Counted from the stretch's first letter, positions 12,301-27,162 are shown. The stretch: 64,000 nt of DNA from Alisma plantago-aquatica (GCA_963693085.1 OY856412.1:344826457-344890456); one strand, 5' to 3'. A program made the numbers and translations. Notes: a model not told the origin generated them from the letters alone.

Positions 12301-13808
12301 GTGCCCTAATCACTATGGGAAATTTCCCAGTGTTTAGAGAGGCTAGATTGCAAAATAAGTAACCTTGTAACAATCTTGGATGTTAAGTTGTGTACAAAGT
12401 CATATACCTACGAGTATATGATGGTAATTGGGGTAAGTTTCTTCAAAAATCAAATAATAAGTATGTATATGACTGCAATTGAGCTCATATCTATAGTGAT
12501 ATTTGACATCATGATTAAGATATATTATATGATGATTACGAGTTTTATATCCAAGATGAGTTGCCATGGCCATGTACCCTAGATGGACCTAACATTGTAG
12601 GTCAGCTTTTGATCCCTTACTAGTACGTTTCTACCTATTGAGACCCTACTTGTTTATACTCACACTATTTGAGATGTCGAAGGATCCTATAGAGACTGGT
12701 AATTTTAGTGTTGTAATCAATGTTATGGGGAACTTGTAGTCAATTTATAGCAGTTTGAGTGGATCACATCAAACAATCCAGGGCATCATAATAGAATAAG
12801 TAGCCATCCCATGTAAGGATGTATGTTTAAGTAACATGGTGATCTTTTATAACGACATTTAGTTTTATGCTCTAATATTGCATTTACTATTGTTTCTATC
12901 TTGTAGAAACTTAGTGTTTATCATTATATCTTTCTTTATTACTTTGTTAACAATAGGCTTGCAAGCATTGAATGTTATTTCTTTCTACACATTTGTAGGA
13001 CACATGTGTCTCCCTCATGGATATCCACAAATTTTAGGTGGTCATCATCACTTCCAGGGATTTACCAAAGAAGGACCCGCCCCTTGATGGTCATCATTAG
13101 GTGGAAGTCGGTAGTACTATTTTGGTTGTGTCCTAGATTTGTTCAAGTACAATTAGATTAATGTAGGTTATTTTAAGTCAAATAGATATGACCTAGGATT
13201 TTTTATTGCATTCCATGCATATAAGTGTAGATTTGATAATATTGGGTAGATATACCTTTTCTATAGATGTTATTGTAGATGTGACTTAATGTTAAGAATG
13301 GACAATTTCCTATTAATGAATGTGAAAATGACCCATTATGTTTTTCTTTTGGTTTGTGAAAGTTGAAAATATTATCATGCATTTTCTATGAGGTTGATGA
13401 TAACTAATTTAAGATCATCATTTTTTAGTGATTTTTTGTCCTATCTTATAATGATTAAGCCCAAAAACACACAAAGATCTCATTTTTAGCTTATTTATCT
13501 TCCATATTGTAAAGTTTGATGATCCTTCATTGAAATTTAATTACAAAGTTTACTAAAAAGATAGTAAATCAAACAAATTCGGTGAGGAACATGTTTCCAT
13601 AAAGTGCATGCATAAAACCTAGCTATAAGATTAAAAAAAGCTCTGAAGCACTCAACATAGCATGATCTAGGACAAACTATGACAAAGAGGGAAAATGGGA
13701 TATATTTTAGTTAGCATATAGATACTTATACCAAGGATCCTGGAAAACTCCATTAAATACAATAGAGAGGTGATAAAACTATAGAAAACATGATAAGAAT
13801 AGAAGAAC
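12301..13808. other. No gene recognised between the two long LTRs
   Basis: AT-rich, with open frames under 75 codons and no motif I recognise. It may be host sequence or the remains of an older insertion. Confidence 0.5.
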
Positions 13809-16800
13809 TGTAATGACCCCAGCTCTCGGTAACTCCCAATTAAGGGAGACCTAGAGGTCAGAGCTGTTATGCCAATTTCTCGGATCAAAGGTTCGACAAA
13901 TAATCAATAATAATTATAAATTCTACCAAACTATACTAAAAGCTGGTATAAAATAAAACTTTGCATACCTTTTTTAAAACTTTGGATATCTAACTTCTAT
14001 CCACGATTTGAATCTATTCTAACTAATCCTCCTTGCACGTTAATTCTTATTTTCACAATATGCCACTTTATTATTTGTCCTTCTCAATTTCGTACCTAAA
14101 ACGCCGAAAAACAAAATGTCGGTCAGCATAAATGAATCTGTCAGTATGTGGGGGGCAAACAAAATATCACACATAAGACTAACAACCTAATTATCACAAT
14201 CAAGATAATTAACAATTCAATTTACGAGTTCAATGTGTCAAACTCCACCGCTTTTGCCCTAACCTTGGAATACCCCCTTTAGGGTTTCTCTTTAGTCATT
14301 GACTTAAGGCCACCTTCTTCATCCTGAGCTTGGTGCCTAGGGTCACATCTCATGGTGCCCATTAGTCATGCAATGAAGACCACCTTCTGTATCCTGAGCT
14401 TGGTGTCTGGGGTCACCACTCATGGTGCCCATGGGTCTTCCCTCTTGGGCTTGACCTTTTCGCATCATCCATCAAGGTGGCATGTAGGTGCAAGAATACA
14501 CACTTATATCATTATTGTGATAATCATAGTGACTTTATGATTTGAAAGTATGAACATCCAAACTGATAGGTTGCATCCAATGCGATTAATCATCCAGAAA
14601 ACCTTCAAGAAACTAATTCCATTAACCATAATTAACCACGTACATGATCCAGAGCATCTTGATGTCAATGCAATAATGATAAAGAACAATCAAACAAGCA
14701 ATCAACAATATCCTGAAATTAATGCTTAACATCCAAGTGTTATAGTTTATCCAAAACACTCTCAAGATTGACTTGGATTCTACCTTAGGGTTTCTAGGCC
14801 AACTTTAGGGTTTTATTACGGTTTTAGCCTCCATAATGCATTTATCATGTTTAGTGCTATTTTAGTTCACAAACCCTAATTTCAACATCATAAGAATACT
14901 TGAAAATCAATTAAGTTTGTTAAGTCTCTTTTACACTAAAACTACCATCTTTATCTTTTTAAGTCGTATCAAGATCATTAGGCCCAATTATCTGCTTTCG
15001 TTCTTTCAAATTGACAACTCGTATTTCATTATGGTCTAATTCTCATATGAACTCCATTTATCACTAATTCCACATTTGACCACTAGAAAACCCTAATCAC
15101 CAAATTAAGGGTACTTATCCACAATTAGGAACTTTTATACTCAAAATAGTTTAGACTCATCATATCTTAGCTTCATACATGAGTTTGAACAATTAAAGTC
15201 ATTAAGAATCTTAATTAGGGTTTCAAGGCCCATTAAAGCTTATTTATGTACATGGAACCCTAAATTAATCAAATTATGCATAAAGATCAACCTTTTAGAT
15301 CTAACGTGTCCTTTTTATAATCAACAGGTTAACATCAACTTTAAACAACCAAATAACCCTTCCCAATCCGTTAATCATCATAGATTAGGGTTTCTTAATC
15401 ATTTATGCCTTAAAGTGGATAACTTCAACTACTTTTCGAATTTCTAGAGGAATTTGGCTCTAAAATTATTTTTATTGGATTGCTCACATTTTTCTGAGCA
15501 AAATTTATATGTTATATGCATCCATATGAGCTACCATTAATTAGATATGATTTTTACAAAAATCACTTAATTGGACCAATGAGAGGCTTCCACGTCAGCC
15601 TTTCCATGCAATACACAGCTCGACCGAAAATATAACGAAAAGACCATATTGCCCTTGCATAAGTTGTTGGTTCTTCAATACCCAAAGGGGTATTTTCATC
15701 CAGTCGGCCCGTCATTCCCTTCCTCGCTTGCCCTAGCGCTGCTGCCGACTGCATCTACTCTACAGAGCTGCCCCCTCCTCTCCAGGGCTTGAAGGTTTCT
15801 GGCGAATGTCGCCCTACCTTCGCTGCCCTCCGCCTCACCAAGGGCACCCTCTTTTTTGCAGCCAAGGTGGTTGTTTCAAGTGTGCCAATCCTACGACGTT
15901 CGGCTGGTCGTGCAGGCCTACTGCAGGTGGTTGTGTGAGGTCAAGCGCTTGGGGATGATAGCCGATTGTCCTCAGGTTGTCGGGGAACACAAGGCCTCCA
16001 TCATCACGACACCATGGCCCCTCATTTCTCCAGGAAGTAGAACTATTCCATTAGATTAGGGTTTTTATGTAAGGAAGAAGGAGAATAGAGAGGGATGTGT
16101 GGGATCTCCTTGGGCTCAATCATGGGGTCTTCCATTATATAGGGAAGGGTAACGAAGCCCTAGGATGCCTATCCACGAGATAACAAGTCCCTTTCCCAAA
16201 AGAAAACCAAGTTCCTTCATTAAGAAGCATTTTATCTCTCTTAATTATCTTCTTAATAATCTATATCCTTTAGATAGTATAAATTCGAAAGTTATCTCTC
16301 TTATCATCTTTTGTGCTTGACTTTTAATCCATTAGCACGAAATTATACTTTCTTATAGTAGAAAGTACCTCTTTTTGATAATACCAAATATTCATTAATT
16401 GTGTATCACATTATCCTCTTATTTTGTATTATTTGCATTTTTCTCTTTCTTCTTATTCATTGGGACTCCTTGGATCCCAAGAAATCCTAAGATTTCGAAA
16501 TTCCTCTTTAAGGATACTTATTATCCTTAAAGATGCATCTACATCCATTATTTCTCATTATCTTACTTATTTCTTTATTAAGATATCTCTTTTTAAGGAT
16601 TTCTCTTTATCTTTCATTTCCATTGCCTCGCTTCCTATTTCTTTTCATTCGAAATCACATATAAATGAAATGTATTCAATTGTGGCCATTAATGCCACTT
16701 TCTAGAGATTTCCATGTATTTCTCATAAATACTTTGCTTAATATTCATTATCTTGTATCTTTTCCTAATATTTGGACTTTTCTTATTTTCTTATCTTTTA

Positions 16801-16930
16801 TATCCATTATTGGATTAATATAATAATAGGAACCACGAAATTCCTATCAAAAGGGAGATTTGCAAAGAAATCCATCCTTTGAAGGAAAGCATAAAACCTT
16901 CTCAATTAAGTCCATATTCATAAAATTATT
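13809..16930 (-). repeat. Long LTR (copy B), related to copy A, probably solo
   Basis: It begins with TGTAATGACC and shares ordered blocks with copy A, including GTCAGCATAAATGAA near 14118 and a GC-richer segment at about 15560-16030. No primer site sits at its left edge, unlike copy A. It is therefore a solo LTR or the 3' LTR of a different element. The right end is approximate. The two copies have diverged strongly, so they are not the two LTRs of one recent insertion. Confidence 0.5.
14293..14429. repeat. Tandem repeat inside LTR B (about 60 bp, two units)
   Basis: Two units with the shared blocks CACCTTCT, ATCCTGAGCTTGGTG and CTCATGGTGCCCAT, offset by 60 bp (14311 and 14371). It is about 0.5 kb from the LTR end, matching the array position in LTR A, but the unit sequence differs. 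Confidence 0.75.
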
Positions 16931-18926
16931 ACATTTCACCTATTGAAACATATACAAAATTGAGGTTGTAACTAGAATCCTACAAGGATTTGACCTCGAC
17001 AAGTCTGATATGGTGATTGCAAGCTTTGATCTACAACAATCTTGAAACATTATTGGTATGCAAGAGGTTTTGTAGTTGGAAACAACTTCCTTCAACACCA
17101 AGTCGTCCTCTATAGATTCAAACAATCTTAAACATTTCTATGATTTAAGAAATTCCATATATTTAGGCATGGCTACAAAAAAATCCTTCTACACATTTTG
17201 TCATTGACTTTGTCCTCCTACTAGTTGCATTGACTCAAAAAAATCATCAAACTACCCCAAAATTTTGGATTTCACAAAAAAGCTCCCCTCAACCTCACAA
17301 TGTAGGCTTTCACCACACTATAGCCTAATACAACCCAAGAATGGATTGCCTTAATCATTGTCTACACAAATCAAACATCAAATAGGTTACAGTGATACAA
17401 ATTAGTTTGTTTTGACCTAGTTGTAACTCACATCAACTTCATTAAGCACTTGTAGCATTCAAACTTGTTCTACTTTGACCATCCTATGAGGTTGAAGTAC
17501 CTAACCTAAACATGATCCAAACATACAAAATTTTCCCCACTATATCAATTGATGTAATACACAAGGTATATTTGCTTTGAATTTTTCAAATTTCATGAAA
17601 ATTTTAACTAAAAAATCCCACACATAGTTTAAAAGATATATATAGTTATCAAGAAAAAACAACATTATTCTTATTAATGTAGGTTAGTCAAAAATAAATC
17701 AAATAATTAGGGATAAGAAAATACATCAAAATCATACCAAGGGATCAAATATCATGACTCATATCTCACAATAAGATTTCATACACAAAATTCTAAATAA
17801 TGTGGAGTACAACAAGATCATCTTCACTTCCAACCTTTAAGTGACCTCCTTGACACCATGATCATTGCAAAAGATCTCAAATGATGCTATCCTCCACATC
17901 TTCAAATTATGTATCCACTTGTTATTTATCTCCATGGGTCCTTCTTCTCATGTATATTTCACTCCTAGTTGAACTTGAACTGGCTATACGGTTATGTATG
18001 TGGATGACATGTCCTCACTATGGAAACATTTTAAAAGTTATGAAATTTACTCAACTCAAATACAAACTCAAACTTCAGAAAAAGGACTTGGGTTTTTCTG
18101 AAAACCCAACCTATGCATTTCTACATAATGGGGTAGTATCTTGGGGACTAAACTCATATATTTGTGATAAAGGAGAAGAGAAATTTGTGTGCTTGTAATA
18201 TCCATGCCCACCGACCAATGTTGTAGTAGGGATTCAAGGGTGATGATTGTCCCAAAGACCACTACTGGCCTCAGATGTGTGATTTTTGTTTCTTATGCAC
18301 AACCTCATTCAACTTCTCGATAGGTCACCCATCCTGGCACTATTCCAAGACTAGAATGGTTAACAACAATGTACCTATTGATGGGCTACTTTATATAGAA
18401 ATGCACCTTACAGATATCAGTGGTCTAATCATTTGTTTTAATATAATTTGATTTGAGACCTCGAATCCATGTATGTTATAGTCTACTCAAGTGAGATTCT
18501 TGATGTCCCCATCAAGGCTCAACTATATGTACTCATGATATCTTCCCCATATTAGTAAAGACACATAATGGCCCATGTACACTTAGCTCCCATTAACGAG
18601 TAACATTGTAAGGGTGTCTCCTTCAACACATATAGACTTTTCTCACATGCATACACTATATAGTTCATGAATGAAATGTCACATGCTCATGTGGGCCTCA
18701 ATTATTGTCTCATCTCACATCCAAAGTCTCTAGTCTAGTTACATGAATGAGAATTGCTCAACAAACCACACTAACCTTAAATGAACACTTTTTCCTTAGA
18801 AATGCAAAGATAAGGCAAAACTTTTCAACATATCATCCATCCTAATACTACTTGAGCCCACTTTACTATGGACTTCCTATTGATGGTACATTTAAGAAGA
18901 AGGTAGACCCTAGTAATATGGGTAGT
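16931..18926. other. Unassigned; possible trace of a copia reverse transcriptase
   Basis: Mostly AT-rich sequence without a recognisable gene. At 17991-18011 one plus frame reads V-M-Y-V-D-D-M, the copia RT active-site context. A KDLG-like tetrad about 30 residues later, in another frame, is where a connection motif would be expected. Upstream and downstream RT blocks were not found, so this is at best a heavily frameshifted fragment. Confidence 0.25.
18924..18926. other. Target-site duplication AGT, left of CACTA element 1
   Basis: AGT immediately precedes the CACTA terminus; the same trinucleotide follows the other end at 28931-28933. Three-base duplications are diagnostic of CACTA transposition. 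Confidence 0.85.
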
Positions 18927-19445
18927 CACTAGTACATAACCAACCTTTGGTGTCGGTTATTTAAGGCCTTTGGAGACGGTTAAAAAGCAACACATATGTG
19001 GGCGACGCTAAAAGGTGCACCCTTAGACGTCGGTTTGAAAACTGATGCCAAAGTCCTTCATGCTACCCAAAACATGCCAGCAGGGGCACTATAGGCGTTG
19101 GTTATTAGTGGGGAAACTGATGCCAGAACCCTTCATGCCACAAAAAGGCCTCCAGTAGGGGCACTATAGGCGTCAGTTATTAGTAGGGAAACTGACGCGC
19201 AAACCCTACGCGCCACAAAAAGGGCGCCATCTAGGCACCATAGGCATCAATTTCTTAGTAATAACCGATGCCATATCCCCTTCCACCACGATCGTGCTAC
19301 CCAACACAACCGTGGTACCTGGCCACATTAGGTGTCAGTTTTACAGATAACCGACGCCAGAAGGGGATAAATACGTCAGTTTTACACTAACAACCGACAC
19401 CTATGTGTTTTGTTGTCAGTTTTACACAAATAACTAACGCCTGTG
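18927..19445. repeat. Left subterminal repeat array, element 1
   Basis: About a dozen degenerate copies of GGCGTCGGTT in both orientations, for example GGTGTCGGTT near 18950, GACGTCGGTT near 19028, GGCGTTGGTT near 19090 and AACCGACGCC near 19350. In En/Spm the equivalent subterminal motifs are bound by TnpA; by analogy these are binding sites for an element-encoded protein. Many copies carry CG to TG or CA changes. Confidence 0.85.
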
Positions 19446-19789
19446 TTTGGAATTTTTTTCTTATTAGTTTGCAGGCCTGCTGTATGGCTGGTGAGCAGGA
19501 TGCAGAACCTGCAGTTTAGTTATGAACTATAGGTTTACGACATCCATTGATATCAGCCAACAACAGGCCACAAACCTACAAAATTAACAAGATTCAACTT
19601 CACACATTTAGCAATCTACAATTCCTTTCAATTTTCACATTCTTACATGTTGAAACATTCATGTAGCAACCTGTAGTTCCTTTCATTTTCACATTCACAC
19701 ATGTAGAAACATTCAGACACATGTAGAAATATTCATGTAGCAACTTGCAGTTCCATTCATTTTCACATTCACACATGTATTAACATTCT

Positions 19790-22700
19790 TTAGTCAGTAT
19801 CGCATTCGACATCCCAATTATATTTGAAAACCCCCACTACTTGTATGGCTTTTGCCCATTCTTCTCTTACATCATTTAAGTTTACCGTCCTATAGGGAGC
19901 ATGTACATCTAATAAGGCCTCACCTGTAGTGGGGTCAATTTTAAACACATGCAAAGTGAATGATGTATATATATAATTAATAATATACAAATAAGATTGA
20001 TATATTTCATATTATCTAATGATACTATATACAATAACTCATATATGGTATTAATGTCCACTGCGGTATGTTTGATAATCATGCACATAAATCACATCAC
20101 ATAGTATGTACATGCCCAACTGTTGTCTTGTGTAGCACACTATCAATTGAAACATACAAAATATTAAAAAATACAACTAAGCACAGTTCACATAAATAAT
20201 ATATACATTGGAGTCAGGAACTTACTTCCACATTCTCCCAAATTATTGGCTGGTTCTTTTTCCTGGGGTACATGTTAATGTAACATAGTAAATTACATAA
20301 TAAAATAGTAATGTAATAACAGATGTTAATGGATATCAAAATGAAATATTTCTCACCAAAATAATGCCATTTTCATTGTGTATCCATATGTTGGATTCAA
20401 TTTAGTCCCCTTAGGATCTAGATAATAGACAGTGAATGTCCCGAGGATAATAACTAGTAACTCCCAATGCCTAACCCTAGAGGTAAAAAAGTTAAAAATT
20501 AATAACTCGAAATCCACAATAAAAACATAATTTTCTTGAGTCCAAATTATAAGCAAAGTAAACTTACTCCACATTGAATGGAGCTATTATCACCGTCTTC
20601 TTATTTTGACAAAAGTTTGTAAAAGCATCACATCAGTATTGTTGAACTGACGAAGGGTCTTTAGCTACTAGACTGATCAAAGATGGAATAAAAAATCCTA
20701 CATGTTCAAATGAAAATTCTACACATATCTTGTCTAAGTAGCTGCAAAACATGTATTACATATGCATTAATATATAAGAAACCAGATCACAAGATCCTGC
20801 ACAAGGTATATGGATGTATAAACAAGATCCCACCTTATCCATAGCTCTTTCATAGACGTATTCAGCCAATCATAGCCAAACAACTCCAAAATATCTTATA
20901 TAAATAGTTTGTTTTTGTATGATTGACCTCCAACATCTGCATCTATACAAAAAGTTATAGGGCAATTTATATCATGTTCGCCTAACCATACTACCATACT
21001 CCTACAATTAGGACCTAACGGGGTAGGTAGGTATTTTGGAACCCAACTTGGTAATGTAGGAGGTGGAGGTGGAGGCCTAGATGCTCTGGGTGTCTTTGTT
21101 TTAACCTATATATATAATTTCAGATCAATTGACCTCATATATACACACTAACAATTTAACGTAACATAAATTTACCATACTATTTCAGTATAGATGACAT
21201 CTGCTTTCGGCCACAATATCACTCTGCCTTCTGCCTCACCAAGCGTTTCACAATATGGGTGGGCATATGGCAATAGAAGATCTATCCAATTGGGGAATAT
21301 ATGTAGCAGGCACACACAAACCCAACCATCTGGTAATGGAGACCCATGAAACATTTCCCCTGGAAGGGGTGGGTAAGCCGACGCCTCTGCAACGACATAT
21401 TCTTTACTTTTTAGACGATATGGCTTCAACCCCTACAAATTTACATAAAGAATGTTATATACATATATACATATCATCTTGAAAACATATCATCTTGAAA
21501 AGACAAGCTACTATGTCAAAAAAATATTTACAGCGGATGTGCTAGGTGGTGGGTCTACAAGATTACTCCCAACCTCTGTAGTAGGAGTAGAGAGGGATGC
21601 CATAGGTACTATCTGAGTGGCAGTTAGAGATGCCTACCACTTCCTCATAGCTTCATGGAGTGTCTTATCAACTGCTTCCTTGACTCTCTTATCAACTACT
21701 TCATTGACTCTCCTATCAACTATCTTATCTACCTGTACATGGATGAAAGAAATGTTATATTCTGATTATTGAATTCCATTTGACATTAACATTCTAAAAA
21801 AAGAATAGGTTACCTCTTCTTGTGAAATTCCTTCTTTTGGGACATGTTTGTGTAGGGATGGCCCAATGAATGCTTTGATGCCCACACTAGCACTTGCACC
21901 CCTAACACGTCCAAGATGCTCTGGGTTACCCAGAGCAACTGTCAATTCATTCATTGTGCCCTCAGGGATGAACTTGCCTTGTTACCTTAGCTCCCACTAA
22001 TCTCCATCAACAGAAATTGGTAAGTAAGTAAACATCACAAATAATCAATATTTGAACGATTGCTCTAAGAGTTGTATTTTACCATTTTTGGTGTCGCCCC
22101 AACAGTTGCGGGATTCTTTATTTCGCCCTTCTTGTTTTGCCTCCCAGCTATCTAGACATCATGGTGAGGCAGAGGTGTGATACCTATAGTAGAGGACTCC
22201 TGAGTAGAAGTAGTATGAGCAGTACCCCCAGTTTGTAGTCTTTGGCGAATGCCTGCATAGCCCTTTGGACCCATTGTGTGGTCATGCACATTCAGTGCAC
22301 GCCTTGCTCTTTGCGCCTCACTGATAGCCTAGTTAGTATGCACATTGATTTGGCTAGTAACATTAAAGGTTAATCATGAATAGGTGAATACAATGTATAT
22401 TAATTAAATAGGGAGTAACACCTAATACCCTGAATTCATCAGTTTTTCGTGAAGCAACAAACGCGTCCCATTCTTTTGTGTCTAGGAAATTCCACTGTTC
22501 AGTGGATGACTTCTTCCTCTTATCACCATCTTTTATGTATTCTCGGGTGATATTTGTCCTATAGTTCCTTAGGAACCTCCCATAGCGTTGCATCACGCAT
22601 TCACGATGCAGCTTTTCATCCAACGCAAATATACTCTGCAAAATAGAATTTCTATTAACTAGTATCCAAAAAATTAGTAATCTACAAAATAGAATTGCAA

Positions 22701-23165
22701 ATAATAATAACTCACATATAAATCCTTCCATTTTAAGTCTTTATTCCCCTTAGAAACTTTATGCCAAGAATCTGTCTTACAACCACAATGGCTACGAGTA
22801 AGAAACCCAAGCTATGAAACAAACGAATTGTGATTCACTCCAATTGCATTTCCTACATTATCAAAATCCACAACTAGTTTGGATCCATTGCCCCTTAGCA
22901 TTGTTAACTTCTTCATCATAGTGATGCCCCTTCTCTTGTCAACTTTTTGGTACTACTCATCAAGTGCCTCAAGTGCTTCAAAGGGTAGATGTGCATCATC
23001 AACCTAAAATTTGACAAAATAAACACACTTACATGATATAACTATAAATGGACATATAGATAGAAATATATGATATATTTTTAAAACATACATTGTGAGG
23101 TGGCGCATTGGTATCCTCACCATGATCATCATGGACATCATGGTCATCATGCCATGCTCAGCCAT
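19790..23165 (-). pseudogene. Second CACTA gene (Transposase_24 / DUF8039 / Ulp1-like), element 1 copy
   Basis: Many short exons, collinear with the element 2 copy. Recognisable parts: ATG at 23165 in MAEHG; Transposase_24-like segment near 22990-22730 and 22640-22435; DUF8039-like segment at 21430-21180 (MFHGSPLPDGWV, GRVILWPKADV); protease exon with HWELLVI and VYYLDP at about 20490-20370; the catalytic-Cys exon near 20130-20040; last exon ending at the stop at 19790 (VREEWAKA). It is broken by an exon-1 frameshift, a Trp-to-TAG stop in the segment near 22160, and a changed 3' splice site before the last exon (CAT replaces the TAG seen in element 2). Not expected to make a full protein. Confidence 0.85.
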
Positions 23166-23313
23166 CTGAAAATTTCATTAAAAAATCAAACATTTGGCAT
23201 TTGACATAACTAGAAGATAATGAAACATTGAAAAATGAAACATTGTATAGTTCACATATACAAATGAAACATTGAAAAATGAAACATATAAAAAAATATA
23301 AAGATGCATGCCT

Positions 23314-26300
23314 CTAATATTGCGATTGTTTATCAATTAACAATCCTTCATTGTGATCTCCGCGCACATACAATCATCATTAGCTTCAATATTTTGTGGT
23401 GTTGGCAACCCAACTGAGAATGGACTGGAGTCATCATACTTATCATAATACTCTTCTTCATCTATACAATTTGCAATGAACTGTACTTTACCATGAACAA
23501 CAACTGACCATTTATCATTTGCAGGATCATCGATTCAAAATACTTGTTTCGCCTGTGATGCCAATATGAATGGTTCACCCTTCTCGCCAATCTTTTCAAA
23601 GTTCACTAAAGTGAAGCCCAATTAATCCACTATAACTCCTTTGGTGTTATCAACCCAATTACATTTGAAGTGCAGAATTTTGAAATCTATGTAGTCAAAC
23701 CCATATGTCTTCAATGACACCGTAATATGACATTTTAGCTTCACATGGACTCTTATACTTTGCATTTGCAAAAAGTATAGTCGACGCTTGAAGGGTGACC
23801 CCACCATTTTGGACGACACTCTTATCATCTTGGTGCTTTGTGTAATATGTGAATCCATTAATGTCATACCCTTCATAAGACATAACATTCAATTTTGGTT
23901 TAAAGGCGAGGCATTTGATAGCTTCAGTAATATCATTTGGTGTTTGAGATAGTTGATGTAAGACTTTATCTTCAAACCACTTAATAAATGTCTTGTTATG
24001 CAGTCTAGCAAGCCACATTGAATGGATCAAAGATATTGTCTCTTGATGAAATTGGTATGTTCCTTGATATAAACACTCACTTCATCCATGTTGTGTAAAA
24101 TATCCAAGTGACCTTGTTCCAACTGCTCACAGCTGATTACTTTCAACCGTGATCCCAAATTCCTTTCCCAAATTGCTCCTCAATATTCTTGTCATTACCA
24201 GGAGTGTCATTACCACTCAGAAAGTCATTGCCAAAATCCATAACCTCTCTCTCCACATGACCCTCAATAATACTCCCTTCAGGCCGATAACGGTTTTGAA
24301 CATCACTTTTAAAAATGCCCATGTATTTTTCAAAGGGATACAACCAATGTAAGAAAACTGGTCCCAACATTTTCACTTCCCTAGTCAAGTGGACAACAAG
24401 ATGTACCATGATATCAAAGAACGAAGGAGGGAAATACATCTCAAGTTGACATAGGGTAACAACCACTTCTCTTTTCAAAGTATCGAGAGTACTATCAGGG
24501 TCAATAACTTTGCTGTACAAACTGTTGAAAAAGAAACAAAGTTTGGTGATTGCAAACCTTACATGCTTCGACAATATAGATCGAATTGCCACAGACAATA
24601 TTTGTTGCATTAGAGTGTGACAATCATGAGATTTAAGACCTATCAACTTTAGATCTTTCATTGATACCAATCTACAGATGTTGGATGAGTAACCCTGTGG
24701 CACCTTAACATTTACCAAGCATTCACAAAAATCTTTCTTCTCCTTTCTAGACAACGTGTAACAAGTGGGAGGTAAGCATGTTCTCTAATTTACCATTTCA
24801 CATAATTCTATTAATTCTGACCTTATTCCCATTTCACATAGGCCCAGTTTGGAATTTTATCCCATCTTTAGTCTTACCTGGTATATTCAACAGAGTACCA
24901 ATGATGCTATCACAAACATTTTTCTCAATATGCATGACATCTATACATTTCCTGACTGCAAAGAACTCCAATAAGGAAGATCCCAAAATATTGACTTCTT
25001 CTTGAATAAAGATTTGTCACTCTATGTGGCCATAGTACATTGTGATCTCTTACCAAATTCATTGGCAAAGTCTTTTACTCTTTCATAAACAACCTCCCAT
25101 GGTATAAGTTTAGGTGCACTCCATTCCTCCTTCCATCCATTGAATGCTTTGCACTTCCTATGATACAAATGGAATTTTTGAAGAAACCTTTGATGACCAA
25201 GATATAATGTCTTGCCGCCATGTTTTAGTCTTGTTGAATCAGTGTTCTCTTCACATATAGGACACACTTTAGCTCCTTTGACACTATATCCAGACAAACT
25301 CCCATATGCTGGAAAGTCATTAATAGTGCAAAACAACATAGCATGCAAACAAAATGTCTCTATTCGTGAAGCATCATAGGTCATCACACCTTCACTCCAG
25401 AGTTTGTTTAAGTCATCAATCAGAGGTTCAAGATAAACATCAATATCATTTCCAGGTTGTTTAGGGCCCGATATCAACAACGACAATATAAAATACTTAT
25501 TTTTCATACACAACTAGGGAGGAAGATTGTATATAACAAGCATCACTGGCCAAGTGTTATGTTGGTTGCTCAATGTCCCGTACAGATTCATCCCATCTGT
25601 ACAAAGCCCAAGTCTTAGATTCCTGACTTCTTCACCAAATTTAGGGTACAATAGATCAACCTTCTTCCACTGTGGGGAATCAGACGCATGTCGTAGGATC
25701 CCATAATTATTTTTCTTAACATATGCATGCCTCCTCAAATTCTTAGCATCTATTGGATTGGAAAATAAGCATTGAAACCGTGATATTATAGGTAGATACC
25801 ACATCTCCTTGGAAGGAGAACCAATTTTGGACTCCCCCGAAGTCGTCAATTTATACCATGAGGCACCACATTTTGGACAATCTTTCAAATCCACATATTC
25901 CTTTTGAAATAATACACAATCATTCGGGCATGCATGTATCTTCTTGGCCTCCATTCCCATTGATCACAACAATTTCTTTATGTGGTATTTTGAGATTGGC
26001 AGCTCGTTTCCTTCAGGAAGCATTTCTTTCAACAAAGACAACAATGATGTGAAGCTTTTGTCGCTTCATCTATTGTTAGCTTTCAGCTTATACAATCTCA
26101 AAACAGTGCTAAGCTTCATAAACTTAGTACAACATGTGTATTACGGTATCCCAACATCATGCACAATGTTTCGAAACATGGGAGGTGGATTGGTTTTGGT
26201 GTGCTCTACCGCACAATTATCCAGCATCACATCAACAATGTCTACTGGAACTAGTTTGTTCACATCTACGTCATCGAAGGCAATAACTTCTTCCACATAA

Positions 26301-26572
26301 GCACTGCTATCGACATCCACTAGTTTTGGGTTTGAAATCTCTCCATGCCAATGCCATTTTGTATAGACTTGTACAATCCCATTGCACATGACATTACTTT
26401 TGATTTTGTCACTTGTGCTGACTTTCAAGTTGTTACCGCAATGCCTACATGGACGGTAGAACCTATCTCCAAGTTGTTTCTTATGTTCCTCAGAAAATCT
26501 AATAAACTAATCAAGACCAGAAATAAACTCTGGGGTGTAGTGATTGTGAATGGACATCCATGATCTATTCAT
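23314..26572 (-). pseudogene. TNP2-like CACTA transposase (TnpD), element 1, degraded
   Basis: Collinear with the element 2 transposase from MNRSWMSI at 26572 to DKQSQY at 23314. It is interrupted by a stop in the N-terminal transposase-associated domain (GLD then TAG, near 26508), by a TAG in place of Trp after YNLPP (near 25514), and by further stops and frameshifts near 25020, 24755, 24140 and 23890. Surviving blocks: the CPKCGA zinc-ribbon-like motif, CTDGMNLYG, SGPKQPGNDIDVYLEP, the DUF4218-like block LEMYFPPSFFDIMVHLVVHL and a DUF4216-like tail. The remaining open frames are 95-203 codons. Family role: strand cleavage and transfer at CACTA ends. This copy is inactive. Confidence 0.95.
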
Positions 26573-26849
26573 TCTATGATCAAAGAGAAAACAAGTATTT
26601 ATTACAACAATATTAGGGTCTAGGGTTTACAGATTAGATTTTAAGCATGGTAAAAACTTTAGGGTTTAAGGTATTATATATAATTAATGGTTAAAACATC
26701 CTAAGTGAGATTAGGTGTTCAAGAACAGTCCCGAACTGGGGACTATCCAAGATTTACCCATATTGAGTAAATCTTGGACGGGTTTCTAGGCAAACGAATG
26801 CATGTACTGTCATTCTTACATATAATAAATGTGTATCACCTATCCCATT

Positions 26850-27036
26850 CTTGAACACCTAATGTCACTAGTAAGTGTATATATGTATTGGGTTTTCAAG
26901 AAAATTTCGACAACATTTCCCCGTTGTTCTCCAAGTACATATGTACTTAGAGAACAAATGGGGAAATGCTACCAAATTTTCATGAAACCCAATACACATT
27001 ATACACTTACATCCTAAGTGAGATTAGGTGTTCAAG
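26850..27036. repeat. Palindrome 1 of element 1 (about 187 bp)
   Basis: Near-perfect inverted repeat from CTTGAACACCTAATG to CATTAGGTG-like/TTCAAG, centred on AGTACATATGTACT near 26941. Arms are about 90 bp with scattered mismatches and almost no loop. It would fold to a long hairpin in RNA from either strand. Confidence 0.85.
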
Positions 27037-27162
27037 AACAGTCCCAAACTGGGGAGTAAACAAGATTTACTCCTAATGAGTAAATCTTAGACAGGTTTCT
27101 AGGCCAACAAATACATGTGTTGTCATTCTTATATATAATAAATGTGTACCATCTATCCCATT

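Noticed and set aside
17881..18198. 105-codon open frame near a YVDD-like motif
   Set aside because: The open frame is not the frame of the motif, and surrounding copia RT blocks are missing. Kept only as a low-confidence trace.
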